A stretch of DNA of 64,000 nucleotides. It comes from Ciceribacter sichuanensis (lineage in GTDB: Bacteria; Pseudomonadota; Alphaproteobacteria; Rhizobiales; Rhizobiaceae). Below are positions 30,880-39,013 of the stretch, in pieces. The notes beneath the pieces were generated by a model. The model saw only the letters and a program-made list of their open reading frames with translations, made no database searches and had not been told where the DNA came from. Position 1 is the first letter of the stretch; each line of letters starts with the position of its first letter. Location of the stretch: NCBI RefSeq assembly GCF_024055605.1, contig NZ_JAMXLX010000002.1, forward strand, positions 186,001-250,000. Reading direction: 5' to 3'. Position numbers and translations under genes: made by a program.

Positions 30880-31515
30880 ATGAGCGAGCCGCAGACAGCA
30901 CAGTCTTTCCCGGCGCTGATCCTTGCTGGCGGCCTTTCGCGGCGGATGGGTCGGGACAAGACGGTGGTCAACCTCGCCGGAAAGCCGATGATCGCCCATG
31001 TCGTCGACCGCTTGAGACCGCAGGTGTCAAGCCTCGCCGTCAATGCCCCGCCGGGCGCTCTTCCCGAAATAGGCATCCCTGTGCTGCCGGACACCGTTCC
31101 CGGCCACGCCGGCCCCCTCGCAGGCGTTCTGGCCGGGTTGATCCATGCGCGGGAAAGCATGCCAGAGGCATCCCATCTGCTGACTGTCCCCGCCGACACA
31201 CCTTTCCTGCCAGTGGACCTGACCGCGAAAATGACGGCCAACATCGAGCCGGGGCGGATCGTCGTTGCGACCTCGCTCGGCCGCATCCATCCGGTCGTCG
31301 CTCTCTGGCCCATTTCGCTGGCGGATGATCTTGAAGAATGGCTGGGCGACCCGGATAACCGCAAGCTTCAGTCCTTCATTACCGGCTATCCCTCCGTGAC
31401 CGTCGATTTCCCGCCGGTCGAAACCGCATCAGGCCCTCTCGACCCGTTCTTCAACGTCAACACGCCTGATGACCTCGCCCGCGCCGAACAAATCCTGAAG
31501 GAACGCCGCCCATGA
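30880..31515 (+). CDS. mobA: Molybdenum cofactor guanylyltransferase MobA
   Basis: MobA transfers GMP from GTP to molybdopterin, giving the MGD form of the cofactor used by the DMSO-reductase family. The nucleotide-binding signature ILAGGLSRRMGRDK lies near the N terminus. The VPADTPFLP segment near 104 carries the metal-binding Asp, and FNVNTPDDL sits near the C terminus. Length (211 aa) is normal. It overlaps mobB by 4 nt (ATGA), and follows the DMT exporter by 13 nt. Confidence 0.94.
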   Translation: MSEPQTAQSFPALILAGGLSRRMGRDKTVVNLAGKPMIAHVVDRLRPQVSSLAVNAPPGALPEIGIPVLPDTVPGHAGPLAGVLAGLIHARESMPEASHLLTVPADTPFLPVDLTAKMTANIEPGRIVVATSLGRIHPVVALWPISLADDLEEWLGDPDNRKLQSFITGYPSVTVDFPPVETASGPLDPFFNVNTPDDLARAEQILKERRP

Positions 31516-32048
31516 CAGAGGAAAAGCCGACAGGCGGACCACGCATCTTCGGAATTTCCGGCTGGAAGAATTCGGGCAAGACGGGACTGGCTGTGCGCCT
31601 GGTCGAGGAATTCACCCGGCGCGGCTACCATATCTCGACCATCAAGCATGCCCATCATGATTTCGACATCGACAAGGTCGGCGCCGACAGCTACCGCCAC
31701 CGTCAGGCCGGAGCCCACGAGGTGGCGATCGTGTCGGGAACCCGCTACGCCATCATGCACGAACTGCGCGGCGCACCCGAACCGTCATTCGACGAGATCG
31801 TCACCCGCATCGCCCCCTGCGACCTGATCCTCATCGAGGGCTACAAGCGGGAAGCAGTTCCGAAGATCGAAGCCCGACGACTGGAAGCGGCAAAGCGCGA
31901 GCCGCTCGCGCCGTCCGATCCGCACATCGTCGCCATCGCCGCCGACCATCCTGTGGACGATACAACCCTCCCCGTCTTCGATCTCGACGACACAAATGCG
32001 ATCGCCGATTTCATCGCCGGCATCACGGGCCTGCCGCCCAGGCAATAA
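31512..32048 (+). CDS. mobB: Molybdopterin-guanine dinucleotide adaptor MobB
   Basis: MobB is a GTP-binding partner of MobA. The Walker A motif is GWKNSGKTGL near residue 16. The segment TIKHAHHDFDIDKVGADSYRH near 41-61 holds the conserved His/Asp residues, and ILIEGYKRE lies near 113. Length is 178 aa. The start codon overlaps the mobA stop (ATGA), so translation is coupled. A strong terminator 30 nt after the stop closes the operon. Confidence 0.93.
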   Translation: MTEEKPTGGPRIFGISGWKNSGKTGLAVRLVEEFTRRGYHISTIKHAHHDFDIDKVGADSYRHRQAGAHEVAIVSGTRYAIMHELRGAPEPSFDEIVTRIAPCDLILIEGYKREAVPKIEARRLEAAKREPLAPSDPHIVAIAADHPVDDTTLPVFDLDDTNAIADFIAGITGLPPRQ

Positions 32049-32078
32049 CCTTTGTCAGCACCCAGGGTCCCCAAATGA

Positions 32079-32109
32079 AAAGGCCGCCGGATCGTCTCCG
32101 GCGGCCTTT
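32079..32109. terminator. Terminator between mobB and the ompA-like gene
   Basis: AAAGGCCGCCGGA-TCGTC-TCCGGCGGCCTTT is a perfect 13-bp stem with T-rich sequence on one side and A-rich on the other, between convergent genes. It likely works in both directions. Confidence 0.88.
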
Positions 32110-32129
32110 CTTTTCAATCGATCCACCGT

Positions 32130-34460
32130 TTAGCGGTTGGCGACGCCTGCGGGGCGAACCAGCGGCGTTACGCGACGGATGGTCACGCGGCGGTTCTGCT
32201 GTTCGGCAACCTGCGTGCGGATCTTCAGGTAGCGTTCACCGTAGCCCTGGGTCGACATGTTTTCCGGCGGGATGCCGTAAACCTCGGTCAGGAGGTTCGC
32301 TACGGTCTCGGCGCGCTGGTCCGAAAGCACGAGGTTCGAACGGTCAGAGCCCACGGCGTCGGTGTGCCCCTCGATGAGGAAGACCTCGCCCGGGTCCTTT
32401 TGGAGAACCTTCTGCATCGCATCGGCCACCTTGCGCAGCGTCTTCGCCTGGGCGAGCGGCACTTCCGCCGACCCTGAGGGGAAGGTGATCGTATCGAGGT
32501 CGATACGACGCACCTTGTCACGCAGACGGGCCGACGACTTCACTTCGTCCAGCGAGTAGACACGCTCGACGCGCTCGACTGGCGGACGGGCGAGGAAATC
32601 GTAGTAATCGCGATCCGGCGCGTTCGACATCGTGACGATATAGTCGTTGACGGGAACGGTCAGGCGCATCGGCGGCAGATCATAACCGACATCCACATAA
32701 ACACGCGGATGTTCGCTGTCGGCTTCGGGCGAGTAGACCAGCACATATTCCTCGCCATCCGGCGTGAAGCGCGAACGCAGGATGATGTCGCCGTAACGGT
32801 TATAGATCGTGACCAGACGCGAGCCGTCGCCACGTTCGATCGTCTCGCGGGAGCGACCACGCGACAGCTGCTCGTAATAGGTCTCCTGAGCATCATAACG
32901 CAGGCGCGGACGGTCGTCGCCACGAACGACGACCTGATTGCCGACGTTGATGACGGTGCGGTTGTCGATCTGCTCGATAACCTTGACCTGATTGACCACG
33001 TTGTTCTGAACGTTGTTCGTGACGTGATTGTTGTTGGTCGTATTATTGGTCGTGTTGTTCGTCACGTTGGTCACATTGGTGACGTTCGTGATGTTGTTGA
33101 CCACGGTCGTCGGGACCTGGAAAGTCGGGGCGGCATTAAGCTGCTTGCCCTTTTCCTCGGCGGCGGCCTCGATCACCTTCGCCTCGAACTTCGGAGCGTC
33201 GGCCTGTGCGGCGGCATCGCTTTCCGGCGGAGCAGCAACTGGAGTTTCCTCGCGGGCCTGGGTGCGGACATCGCGAACATCGGCCTGGCCGCTGTTGTCC
33301 GCATCCTTGTCGCTATCGAGCACGGCGGCACCGTTATCGACCGGAAGAACCACGGTTTCGGCGGTCTTCGCCGGATCCTCGGCGATCTGCTGCTTCTGTT
33401 CTTCGGTCCGGGTATCAACGACTTCAGGAACCACGACCTCGGCAGGCGGCTCCACAGCTGGAACAACGACCTGCTCGCCAACGGCCTGTCCATCCTGCAC
33501 CGGTTCGCCGGCAGGCTGACCAGCGGACTGATCGGTCTGCGGCTGCGCGGGCGCTTCACCCTGCGTCGTATCCTGCTTGGGCTGCTCGGTCTGCGGCTGT
33601 TCCGCGGGAGCCTGTTCCGCCGGGGCGGCTGTCTGTGCCGGCGGGCATGCGTCAGCCGAAGCAGCCTGCGAACCATCGGTGCAGGTAACGGCCTCGGCAG
33701 CAGCAGGCTGCTGGGCCTGCTGTTCGGCGGCTTTCTGAGCGTCTTCGGCTGCCTTCTGCTCGGCCGCCTTTTGAGCTTCTTCGGCGGCCTGCTGCTCGGC
33801 AGCCTTCTGGGCTTCTTCGGCGGCCTGCTGCTCGGCAGCCTTCTGGGCTTCTTCGGCGGCCTGCTGCTCGGCAGCCTTCTGGGCTTCTTCGGCGGCCTGC
33901 TGCTCGGCAGCCTTCTGGGCTTCCTCAGCGGCCTGCTGTTCAGCGGCCTTCTGGGCTTCTTCGGCTGCCTGCTGTTCAGCGGCCTTCTGGGCTTCCTCGG
34001 CGGCCTGCTGTTCGGCGGCCTTCTGGGCTTCTTCGGCAGCCTGTTGCTCGGCAGCCTTTTGGGCTTCTTCGGCGGCCTGCTGCTCGGCAGCCTTCTGGGC
34101 TTCTTCGGCAGCCTGCTGTTCAGCGGCCTTCTGGGCTTCTTCGGCGGCTTGCTGTTCGGCGGCGCGCTGTGCTTCTTCGGCGGCCTGCTGCTCGGCCGCG
34201 CGCTGCGCTTCCTCTGCTGCCTTCTGCTCGGCCGCGCGCTGGGCGTCGATAGCATCGCAGGCGGACTGATCGGCAGCCTGGCTGCCGTCGCTGCAGGTCA
34301 CGGCAGCCTGGGCAACGAGAACACCGGATTGTTCGATTGCCGAACGGGCGGCTTGATCCGCAGCGCGGGAAACGGCCGAAGCCGATACCGGCTCCACCAT
34401 GACCGCGGCCGACAGGACCGGCAACGCGACCGTCGCGAACAGTTTAGATCTCAACTTCAT
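32130..34460 (-). CDS. OmpA-family protein with long helical repeat
   Basis: This 776-residue exported protein has a signal peptide (MKLRSKLFATVALPVLSAAV to SASA). Two short Cys motifs, TCSDGSQAADQSAC near 55-68 and TCTDGSQAASADAC near 258-271, bracket about 15 tandem copies of a 12-residue unit AQKAAEQQAAEE (near 68-247). A Pro/Gln-rich acidic stretch follows, then an Asn/Thr/Val-rich block of NVTN-type repeats near 455-490, a conserved region of unknown fold, and a C-terminal OmpA domain (EGHTDAVGSDRSNLVLSDQRA near 705) that binds peptidoglycan. It probably joins the outer envelope to the cell wall. The ATG follows AAGGTGAT. Confidence 0.88.
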   Translation of the reverse strand: MKLRSKLFATVALPVLSAAVMVEPVSASAVSRAADQAARSAIEQSGVLVAQAAVTCSDGSQAADQSACDAIDAQRAAEQKAAEEAQRAAEQQAAEEAQRAAEQQAAEEAQKAAEQQAAEEAQKAAEQQAAEEAQKAAEQQAAEEAQKAAEQQAAEEAQKAAEQQAAEEAQKAAEQQAAEEAQKAAEQQAAEEAQKAAEQQAAEEAQKAAEQQAAEEAQKAAEQQAAEEAQKAAEQKAAEDAQKAAEQQAQQPAAAEAVTCTDGSQAASADACPPAQTAAPAEQAPAEQPQTEQPKQDTTQGEAPAQPQTDQSAGQPAGEPVQDGQAVGEQVVVPAVEPPAEVVVPEVVDTRTEEQKQQIAEDPAKTAETVVLPVDNGAAVLDSDKDADNSGQADVRDVRTQAREETPVAAPPESDAAAQADAPKFEAKVIEAAAEEKGKQLNAAPTFQVPTTVVNNITNVTNVTNVTNNTTNNTTNNNHVTNNVQNNVVNQVKVIEQIDNRTVINVGNQVVVRGDDRPRLRYDAQETYYEQLSRGRSRETIERGDGSRLVTIYNRYGDIILRSRFTPDGEEYVLVYSPEADSEHPRVYVDVGYDLPPMRLTVPVNDYIVTMSNAPDRDYYDFLARPPVERVERVYSLDEVKSSARLRDKVRRIDLDTITFPSGSAEVPLAQAKTLRKVADAMQKVLQKDPGEVFLIEGHTDAVGSDRSNLVLSDQRAETVANLLTEVYGIPPENMSTQGYGERYLKIRTQVAEQQNRRVTIRRVTPLVRPAGVANR
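33720..34250 (-). repeat. About fifteen 36-bp tandem repeats in the ompA-like gene
   Basis: A 36-bp unit encoding a 12-residue AQKAAEQQAAEE-like segment recurs in register from about 33720 to 34250. Several central copies are identical or nearly so in DNA, with more variation towards both ends (AQR in the first copies, EDAQ near the last). This points to recent copy-number change in the centre. The translated unit favours a charged helix or coiled coil. Confidence 0.9.
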
Positions 34461-34823
34461 ATCACCTTCCTTACGAAGCGTGTCTCCACGCGGGTCTGGG
34501 AGAAGCATTGTCGAAACGGCAATTTTGTGTCGGTGCCGTTCTCCCCCGCTCCCGATCGGACAGAACCTAATTTTCGGCAAATTAACCTTGGCTGAACGAA
34601 AAAGTTCGCGCGTTACACTTCAGGTTTCTCGTTCAGCCGCTGATTCCCTGAGACTGTAACAAAAGGGCTTGCTCATGCAATTTTTGCGACAGTTACGTGT
34701 TTACTGTTGATTTTCGGGAGAAAAGGGTAGGAATATCGCCTCAGGTTCGGCATTCGGAATGCCGTACTTTCCGGTTCAGCGCGGGCATCACAACCGCGCG
34801 GACAACCAACAGAGAGGATCTTC
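34461..34823. other. Divergent regulatory region between ompA-like gene and ABC binding protein
   Basis: This 363-bp gap separates two divergent genes. It holds GGCATTC-G-GAATGCC, a perfect 15-bp inverted repeat at 34749-34763, an imperfect dyad GTTACA...TGTAAC at about 34610-34660, and a GCGCGG/CCGCGC hairpin at 34779-34799 in the leader of the binding-protein gene. The stretch 34675-34720 is AT-rich and could hold the promoters. No open frame with coding character was seen. Confidence 0.45.
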
Positions 34824-35597
34824 ATGCGTATCGCCACCCGTTTTCTTGCTGCTGCCTCGATCGCCGCGCTGTCGCTTTTTGCCGGCTCCGCAATGGCTGA
34901 AGACAAGCTGATCATCGGAACCGAAGGCGCCTACCCGCCCTTCAACAACCTCGAATCGGACGGCTCGCTCGTTGGCTTCGACATCGACATTGCCAAGGCG
35001 CTCTGCGATGAGATGAAAGTCACCTGTGAATTCGTGACCCAGGACTGGGACGGCATCATCCCGGCGCTTCAGGCCAAGAAGTTCGACGCGATCATCGCCT
35101 CGATGTCGATCACGCCGGAACGCCTCGAGAAGGTCGACTTCTCCAAGAAGTACTACAACACCCCGCCGGCGATCGCCGTGCCGAAGGATTCCCCGATCAC
35201 CAAGGTCGAGGAACTGAAGGGCAAGGTACTCGGCGCGCAGTCCTCGACCACCCACTCGAATTACGCTGAAAAGCACATGCCCGATTCCGAGCTGAAGCTT
35301 TATCCGACGGCCGACGAATACAAGCTCGATCTCTCGGGCGGTCGTGTCGACGCCGTCATCGACGATATCGTCGTGCTTTCGGAATGGGTGAAGTCCGACG
35401 CCGGCTCCTGCTGCAAGATCCTCACCCCGCTGCCGATCGACCCCGAGATCAACGGCGCCGGCGCAGGCATTGCTGTCCGCAAGGGCGAAACCGCGCTTGC
35501 CGACAAGTTCACGACCGCGATCGCAGCCATTCGCGCAAACGGCAAGTATAAGGAAATCAACGCCAAGTACTTCGATTTCGACGTTTACGGCGATTGA
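34824..35597 (+). CDS. Polar amino acid ABC transporter, substrate-binding protein
   Basis: This is a periplasmic binding protein of the Lys/Arg/ornithine/His-opine family. A signal peptide ends AGSAMA before EDKLIIGTEGAYPPFNN, the typical mature start. GFDIDIAKALCDEM near 52 and DGIIPALQAKKFDAIIASMS near 74 contain the ligand-binding positions of the family. Length (257 aa) is normal. The likely substrate is a basic amino acid or opine-like compound, which is a family inference. A stem-loop separates it from the two permease genes. That usually leaves the binding protein expressed at a higher level. Confidence 0.9.
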   Translation: MRIATRFLAAASIAALSLFAGSAMAEDKLIIGTEGAYPPFNNLESDGSLVGFDIDIAKALCDEMKVTCEFVTQDWDGIIPALQAKKFDAIIASMSITPERLEKVDFSKKYYNTPPAIAVPKDSPITKVEELKGKVLGAQSSTTHSNYAEKHMPDSELKLYPTADEYKLDLSGGRVDAVIDDIVVLSEWVKSDAGSCCKILTPLPIDPEINGAGAGIAVRKGETALADKFTTAIAAIRANGKYKEINAKYFDFDVYGD

Positions 35598-35621
35598 TCC
35601 CCTGAAAAACTGAAGTCATGG

Positions 35622-35648
35622 ATGGCGGAAGACGCGTTCTTCCGCCAT
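35622..35648 (+). terminator. Stem-loop between binding protein and permease genes
   Basis: ATGGCGGAAGA-CGCGT-TCTTCCGCCAT is a perfect 11-bp stem, 24 nt after the binding-protein stop, with no T-run. It is placed where polar amino acid transporters often have an RNA-stabilising or attenuating hairpin. Confidence 0.7.
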
Positions 35649-35710
35649 TCTCATATCCGGATAAACCGGAAAAATAAGACGCGGTACAAACCGCCAAGGG
35701 GAATTTTGGC

Positions 35711-36514
35711 ATGAGCGGAGTGTTTTCCGCCCTCGGATCATTGTGGTCCTGGACTCAATATGCGTTCGATCCGTTCTGCGGACCGGTTGGGATATATTCC
35801 CTCTTCGGTGGATCATCGCTGGTTTCCTGCGGTATCGCAGGTTGGGGCGATGAGATCGCCTTCGGCGTCAAGGTAACGGTCACGCTGGCGCTGGCCACCC
35901 TGCCCTTCGGCCTGCTGATCGGCTTTCTGGTGGCTCTGGCCATGCAGTCGCAGGACAGGGCGCTGCGGCTGGCGGGCGGCATCTACACCACGATCTTCCG
36001 CGGCCTGCCCGAACTGCTGACGCTCTTCATCATCTATTACGGCGTCCAGATGGTGATTCAGGGACTGCTGGCATGGATAGGTTACGACGAACGCGTCGAG
36101 ATCAACGCCTTCGTCGCCGGCATGATCGCGCTTTCCGTCGTGTTTTCGTCCTACTGCTCCGAGGTCCTGCTCTCGGCATTCCGCGCCATTCCCAATGGGC
36201 AGTATGAGGCGGGCGATGCCGTTGGCCTGCGGCGCGTCACCACCATGCGCCTCGTGATCCTGCCCCAGCTCATTCGCATCGCCTTGCCTGGCCTCGGCAA
36301 TCTCTGGATGAACCTCCTCAAGGACACGGCCCTCGTCTCCGTCATCGGCCTGACCGACATCCTCCGCCAGACGGGCGTCGCCGCCAAGGTGACCAAGGAA
36401 CCTTTCGTGTTCTACGTACTCGCCTGCGCGCTCTATCTCGTTCTGGCCATGCTGTCGTCGATCGTCATCAGCGCAATCGACCGCTCGACCAGACGTTCGG
36501 AGGCAGCCCGATGA
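35711..36514 (+). CDS. Polar amino acid ABC transporter permease (HisQ type)
   Basis: This is a 267-residue inner-membrane permease with about five helices. The EAA loop reads AFRAIPNGQYEAGDAVGLRR near 155-175 and contacts the ATPase. It matches the HisQ/OccQ group. AAGGGG lies 9 nt before the ATG. The stop overlaps the start of the second permease by 4 nt (ATGA). No ATPase gene follows. Confidence 0.9.
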   Translation: MSGVFSALGSLWSWTQYAFDPFCGPVGIYSLFGGSSLVSCGIAGWGDEIAFGVKVTVTLALATLPFGLLIGFLVALAMQSQDRALRLAGGIYTTIFRGLPELLTLFIIYYGVQMVIQGLLAWIGYDERVEINAFVAGMIALSVVFSSYCSEVLLSAFRAIPNGQYEAGDAVGLRRVTTMRLVILPQLIRIALPGLGNLWMNLLKDTALVSVIGLTDILRQTGVAAKVTKEPFVFYVLACALYLVLAMLSSIVISAIDRSTRRSEAAR

Positions 36515-37341
36515 GCCATGTCAGCGAACTCATCCCGCCGCGCCCCGCGCCTCCGCAGGTATCGCGCCGCGTCACGAAGAGCCATATCATCGGCGTCGCG
36601 GGACTGGCCATCTGGCTTCTGCTCGCAGCCGGGCTTGTTTACATGATGATCTCCAACTGGGACACGGACAAGTTCGTCAAATACGGACCGCGTTATCTGT
36701 CCGGCCTTCTCACGACTGTTATCCTCGTGGTCGTCTCGGTCCTGCTGGGAGCAATCCTATCGGCACCGATCGCCTATGCCCGCATGTCGAAAAACCGGGT
36801 GCTGAACTCTGTTTCCTACGCCTATGTCTACCTTTTCCGCGGCACGCCGCTGCTCGCCCAGATCTATCTGATCTACTACGGCGTCGGATCGTTCCGGACA
36901 GGAATCGAGTCCGTCGGCCTCTGGTGGTTCTTCCGCGAAGCGTGGAACTGCGCGCTTCTGTCCATGACGCTCAATACCGCCGCCTATCAGGCCGAGATCC
37001 TGCGCGGCGCGATCCAGAGCGTGCCGCGCGGACAGACGGAAGGCGCGAAATCACTCGGTCTTCCGCCCTCGGTGACGTTCTGGAAGATCATCCTGCCGCA
37101 GGCGCTGATCGTCGCGCTTCGCCCCTATGGCAACGAGATCATCCTGATGATCAAGGGATCGGCCGTCGTCGCGGTCGTCACCGTTCTCGACCTGATGGGA
37201 CAGACCCGCTACACCTTCTCGCGCACCTTCGACTATCAGGCTTACCTCTGGGCGGCAGTATTCTACCTGTCGATTGTTGAAGCCATGCGTCACGCATGGG
37301 GATGGATGGAAGCCCGCCTGACGCGGCACCTGAAACGCTGA
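36511..37341 (+). CDS. Polar amino acid ABC transporter permease (HisM type)
   Basis: This is the second permease, 276 residues. A first membrane helix lies at about 28-50, and the EAA loop is GAIQSVPRGQTEGAKSLGLP near 166-185. It pairs with the HisQ-type protein to form the channel. The start overlaps the preceding gene (ATGA), so translation is coupled. A hairpin 26 nt after the stop ends the operon. The transporter would need an ATPase encoded elsewhere, since no nucleotide-binding subunit is in the cluster. Confidence 0.9.
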   Translation: MSHVSELIPPRPAPPQVSRRVTKSHIIGVAGLAIWLLLAAGLVYMMISNWDTDKFVKYGPRYLSGLLTTVILVVVSVLLGAILSAPIAYARMSKNRVLNSVSYAYVYLFRGTPLLAQIYLIYYGVGSFRTGIESVGLWWFFREAWNCALLSMTLNTAAYQAEILRGAIQSVPRGQTEGAKSLGLPPSVTFWKIILPQALIVALRPYGNEIILMIKGSAVVAVVTVLDLMGQTRYTFSRTFDYQAYLWAAVFYLSIVEAMRHAWGWMEARLTRHLKR

Positions 37342-37366
37342 ACCGCCTTTTCCGCTCGGAAACATC

Positions 37367-37398
37367 GTTGGCAGCACTCTTCCATCGAGGCTGCCAAC
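37367..37398 (+). terminator. Terminator of the amino acid ABC operon
   Basis: GTTGGCAGC pairs with GCTGCCAAC over a 14-nt loop that can itself form a short CTC/GAG stem. ACTCTGTTTT follows. Confidence 0.65.
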
Positions 37399-37568
37399 AC
37401 TCTGTTTTAAATGGAAAAAATCCGATCATGACAGTTTTGTTAAGCCTCGATTAAGGCTGATAGTCTTATTGTTTTGTTAACCGTGTTTCACGGCACGGCC
37501 ACCGGCCTCGCCGAAGCGGAAAACCGCCGGCCCCGGTTCCTTCAAAGTGGGAACAAAACGAGGTTGCG

Positions 37569-37835
37569 ATGAACCAGGACATGGAACTTATGCTCAAGGG
37601 CTACGGCCTGACGACTGCCCAGATACTCTATCGCCTTCCCGACCACCCGACATTCCTCCAGACCTACATCTGGCAGCATTACGATCTGGCGCCGGATTTT
37701 CCGGAGATGCGGACATTCCTGCAATTCTGGCAGGAGAAGCTGGACGGCCCGCTGCATTCGGTCCGCTACGTGCACAAGAAGATGATCGCGGCAAACGAAT
37801 GGCGCGCCCTGAAAGGCGAGTTCATCCTGCACTGA
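37569..37835 (+). CDS. usg: Usg family protein
   Basis: This small protein (88 aa) has the signature of the alphaproteobacterial Usg family: MLKGYGLTTAQILYRLPDHP near residues 8-27, LQTYIWQHYDLAPDFP near 30 and an LHSVRYVHKKMI C-terminal part. The family was named for its position near trp genes in some species; its role is not known. The ATG is placed where homologues start. The next gene, a methyltransferase, starts about 100 bp downstream. Confidence 0.85.
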   Translation: MNQDMELMLKGYGLTTAQILYRLPDHPTFLQTYIWQHYDLAPDFPEMRTFLQFWQEKLDGPLHSVRYVHKKMIAANEWRALKGEFILH

Positions 37836-37941
37836 CGGCAGTAGAAATACCGCGCTGATTGCAAATGACGGCCCGAACGGCTAGAGGCAGTCGAAAATGG
37901 CTGCCGGCTGGCGGTGGTCGGATGCAGCGGAGCGGTATGCA

Positions 37942-38757
37942 ATGGCCAAGATTGACGAAGAAGCCCTGGCGGAAGCGTATAACCGTGCGCTCGCGCTCGA
38001 AAAGGCCGGCGACATCGACGCAGCCGTAAAAGCCTATGAGGAAGTTCTGGCGATCGATCCGGAAGACCATGGCGGCGCCTCGGTTCGTATCGCATCGCTC
38101 GGACGCGGCGACGCGCCGCCCAAGGCGCCGGATGCCTATGTCGAAACCCTGTTCGACCAACATGCGGAAGCCTTCGAGGATATTCTTGTCGAGCAGCTCG
38201 GCTATGCCGTGCCGGTGCTTGTTCGCCAGCGGCTGCAGGAGCTCGGCCTCGGCCCCTTCAAGCGCATGCTGGACCTCGGCTGCGGAACCGGCCTGACGGG
38301 CGGAACCCTGCGGGACATGGCGGAAGACATTACCGGTCTCGACATCTCCGAAAACATGGTCGAAATCGCCCATGAAAAGGATCTCTACGAGACCCTCTAC
38401 GTCGCCGAGGTCGAGGATTTCCTTGAAGATAACGACGACGAGCCCTTCGACCTGGTCACCGCGACCGACGTCCTGCCCTATCTTGGTGCCCTGGAGCCGC
38501 TGTTCTTCGGTACGGCTGAAAACATGGTCGAGGGCGGCATCTTCGTCTTCTCCTCCGAGACACTGCCCGAGAACGTCATGGCCGGCCGCCCCTATATGGT
38601 CGGCCCGCACCAGCGCTTCGCCCATGCGGAAACCTATGTCCGCGAACGGCTCACTGCCACCGGCTTCGAACTGGTGGAAATCTCCGAGATCAACGTGCGC
38701 ATGCAAGACGGCCATCCGACACCCGGACATCTGGTGATCGCACGCCTGCGCGGCTGA
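37942..38757 (+). CDS. TPR-containing class I SAM methyltransferase
   Basis: The first 45 residues hold one TPR-like helical pair (ALAEAYNRALALEKAGDIDAA). The rest is a class I methyltransferase with motif I LDLGCGTGLTGG near 106-117, motif II GLDISENMVEIA near 129, and LVTATDVLPYLGA near 166. The target is unknown. Similar TPR-methyltransferase proteins of rhizobia are poorly characterised. The ATG at 37942 has GGAG 9 nt upstream. An in-frame start at 37897 lacks a site. The 3' end overlaps the end of a small minus-strand gene by 68 nt. Confidence 0.88.
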   Translation: MAKIDEEALAEAYNRALALEKAGDIDAAVKAYEEVLAIDPEDHGGASVRIASLGRGDAPPKAPDAYVETLFDQHAEAFEDILVEQLGYAVPVLVRQRLQELGLGPFKRMLDLGCGTGLTGGTLRDMAEDITGLDISENMVEIAHEKDLYETLYVAEVEDFLEDNDDEPFDLVTATDVLPYLGALEPLFFGTAENMVEGGIFVFSSETLPENVMAGRPYMVGPHQRFAHAETYVRERLTATGFELVEISEINVRMQDGHPTPGHLVIARLRG

Positions 38758-38923
38758 CATTCTTCGTACCGACTTTCTCCTCCTCTACGACGGGAGCGTG
38801 ATCGACCCAGTATTCGTCCGGATACTCATGGCACCGCGAGCGGCTGATACCGGATGACTGGCCAGACGGTTGGAACGTCAAGATACGAATGAGTTCGAGA
38901 TAAATTTCGATGATGGTGGGCAT
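38690..38923 (-). CDS. Small uncharacterised protein divergent from LysR
   Basis: This frame of 77 residues begins MPTIIEIYLELIRILTFQPS, and AGGAG lies 8 nt before the ATG, a good site. The N terminus reads as an amphipathic helix, and the rest is hydrophilic (CHEYPDEYWVDH near 32-43). It starts 90 bp from a divergent LysR gene, the usual place for a LysR target. I do not recognise the family. The 3' third overlaps the end of the methyltransferase gene, which lowers confidence that the whole frame is used. Confidence 0.5.
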   Translation of the reverse strand: MPTIIEIYLELIRILTFQPSGQSSGISRSRCHEYPDEYWVDHAPVVEEEKVGTKNVSRAGVRSPDVRVSDGRLACAR

Positions 38924-39013
38924 GGCATTTTCTCCTTTGCCCGCCATCTCAACCCACTTGCGCCCTCTTCTCAAACGAGCTTATCGTGCACCTCAATTGA
39001 CTTGAGGTTATGG

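Noticed and set aside
33720..34250. Tandem 36-bp repeats considered as a CRISPR array
   Set aside because: The units abut with no spacers, stay in one coding frame and give a regular peptide repeat. No cas genes are near.
32709..34595. 628-codon plus-strand frame with Gly/Leu repeats opposite the ompA-like gene
   Set aside because: The repeats are the complement of the 36-bp helix repeats on the minus strand. The minus strand has a signal peptide, a ribosome-binding site and an OmpA domain, so the plus frame is a mirror.
37399..37568. Possible small RNA or riboswitch upstream of usg
   Set aside because: A short AGCCT/AGGCT hairpin and AT-rich sequence are present, but nothing matches a known RNA family and no conserved core is visible.
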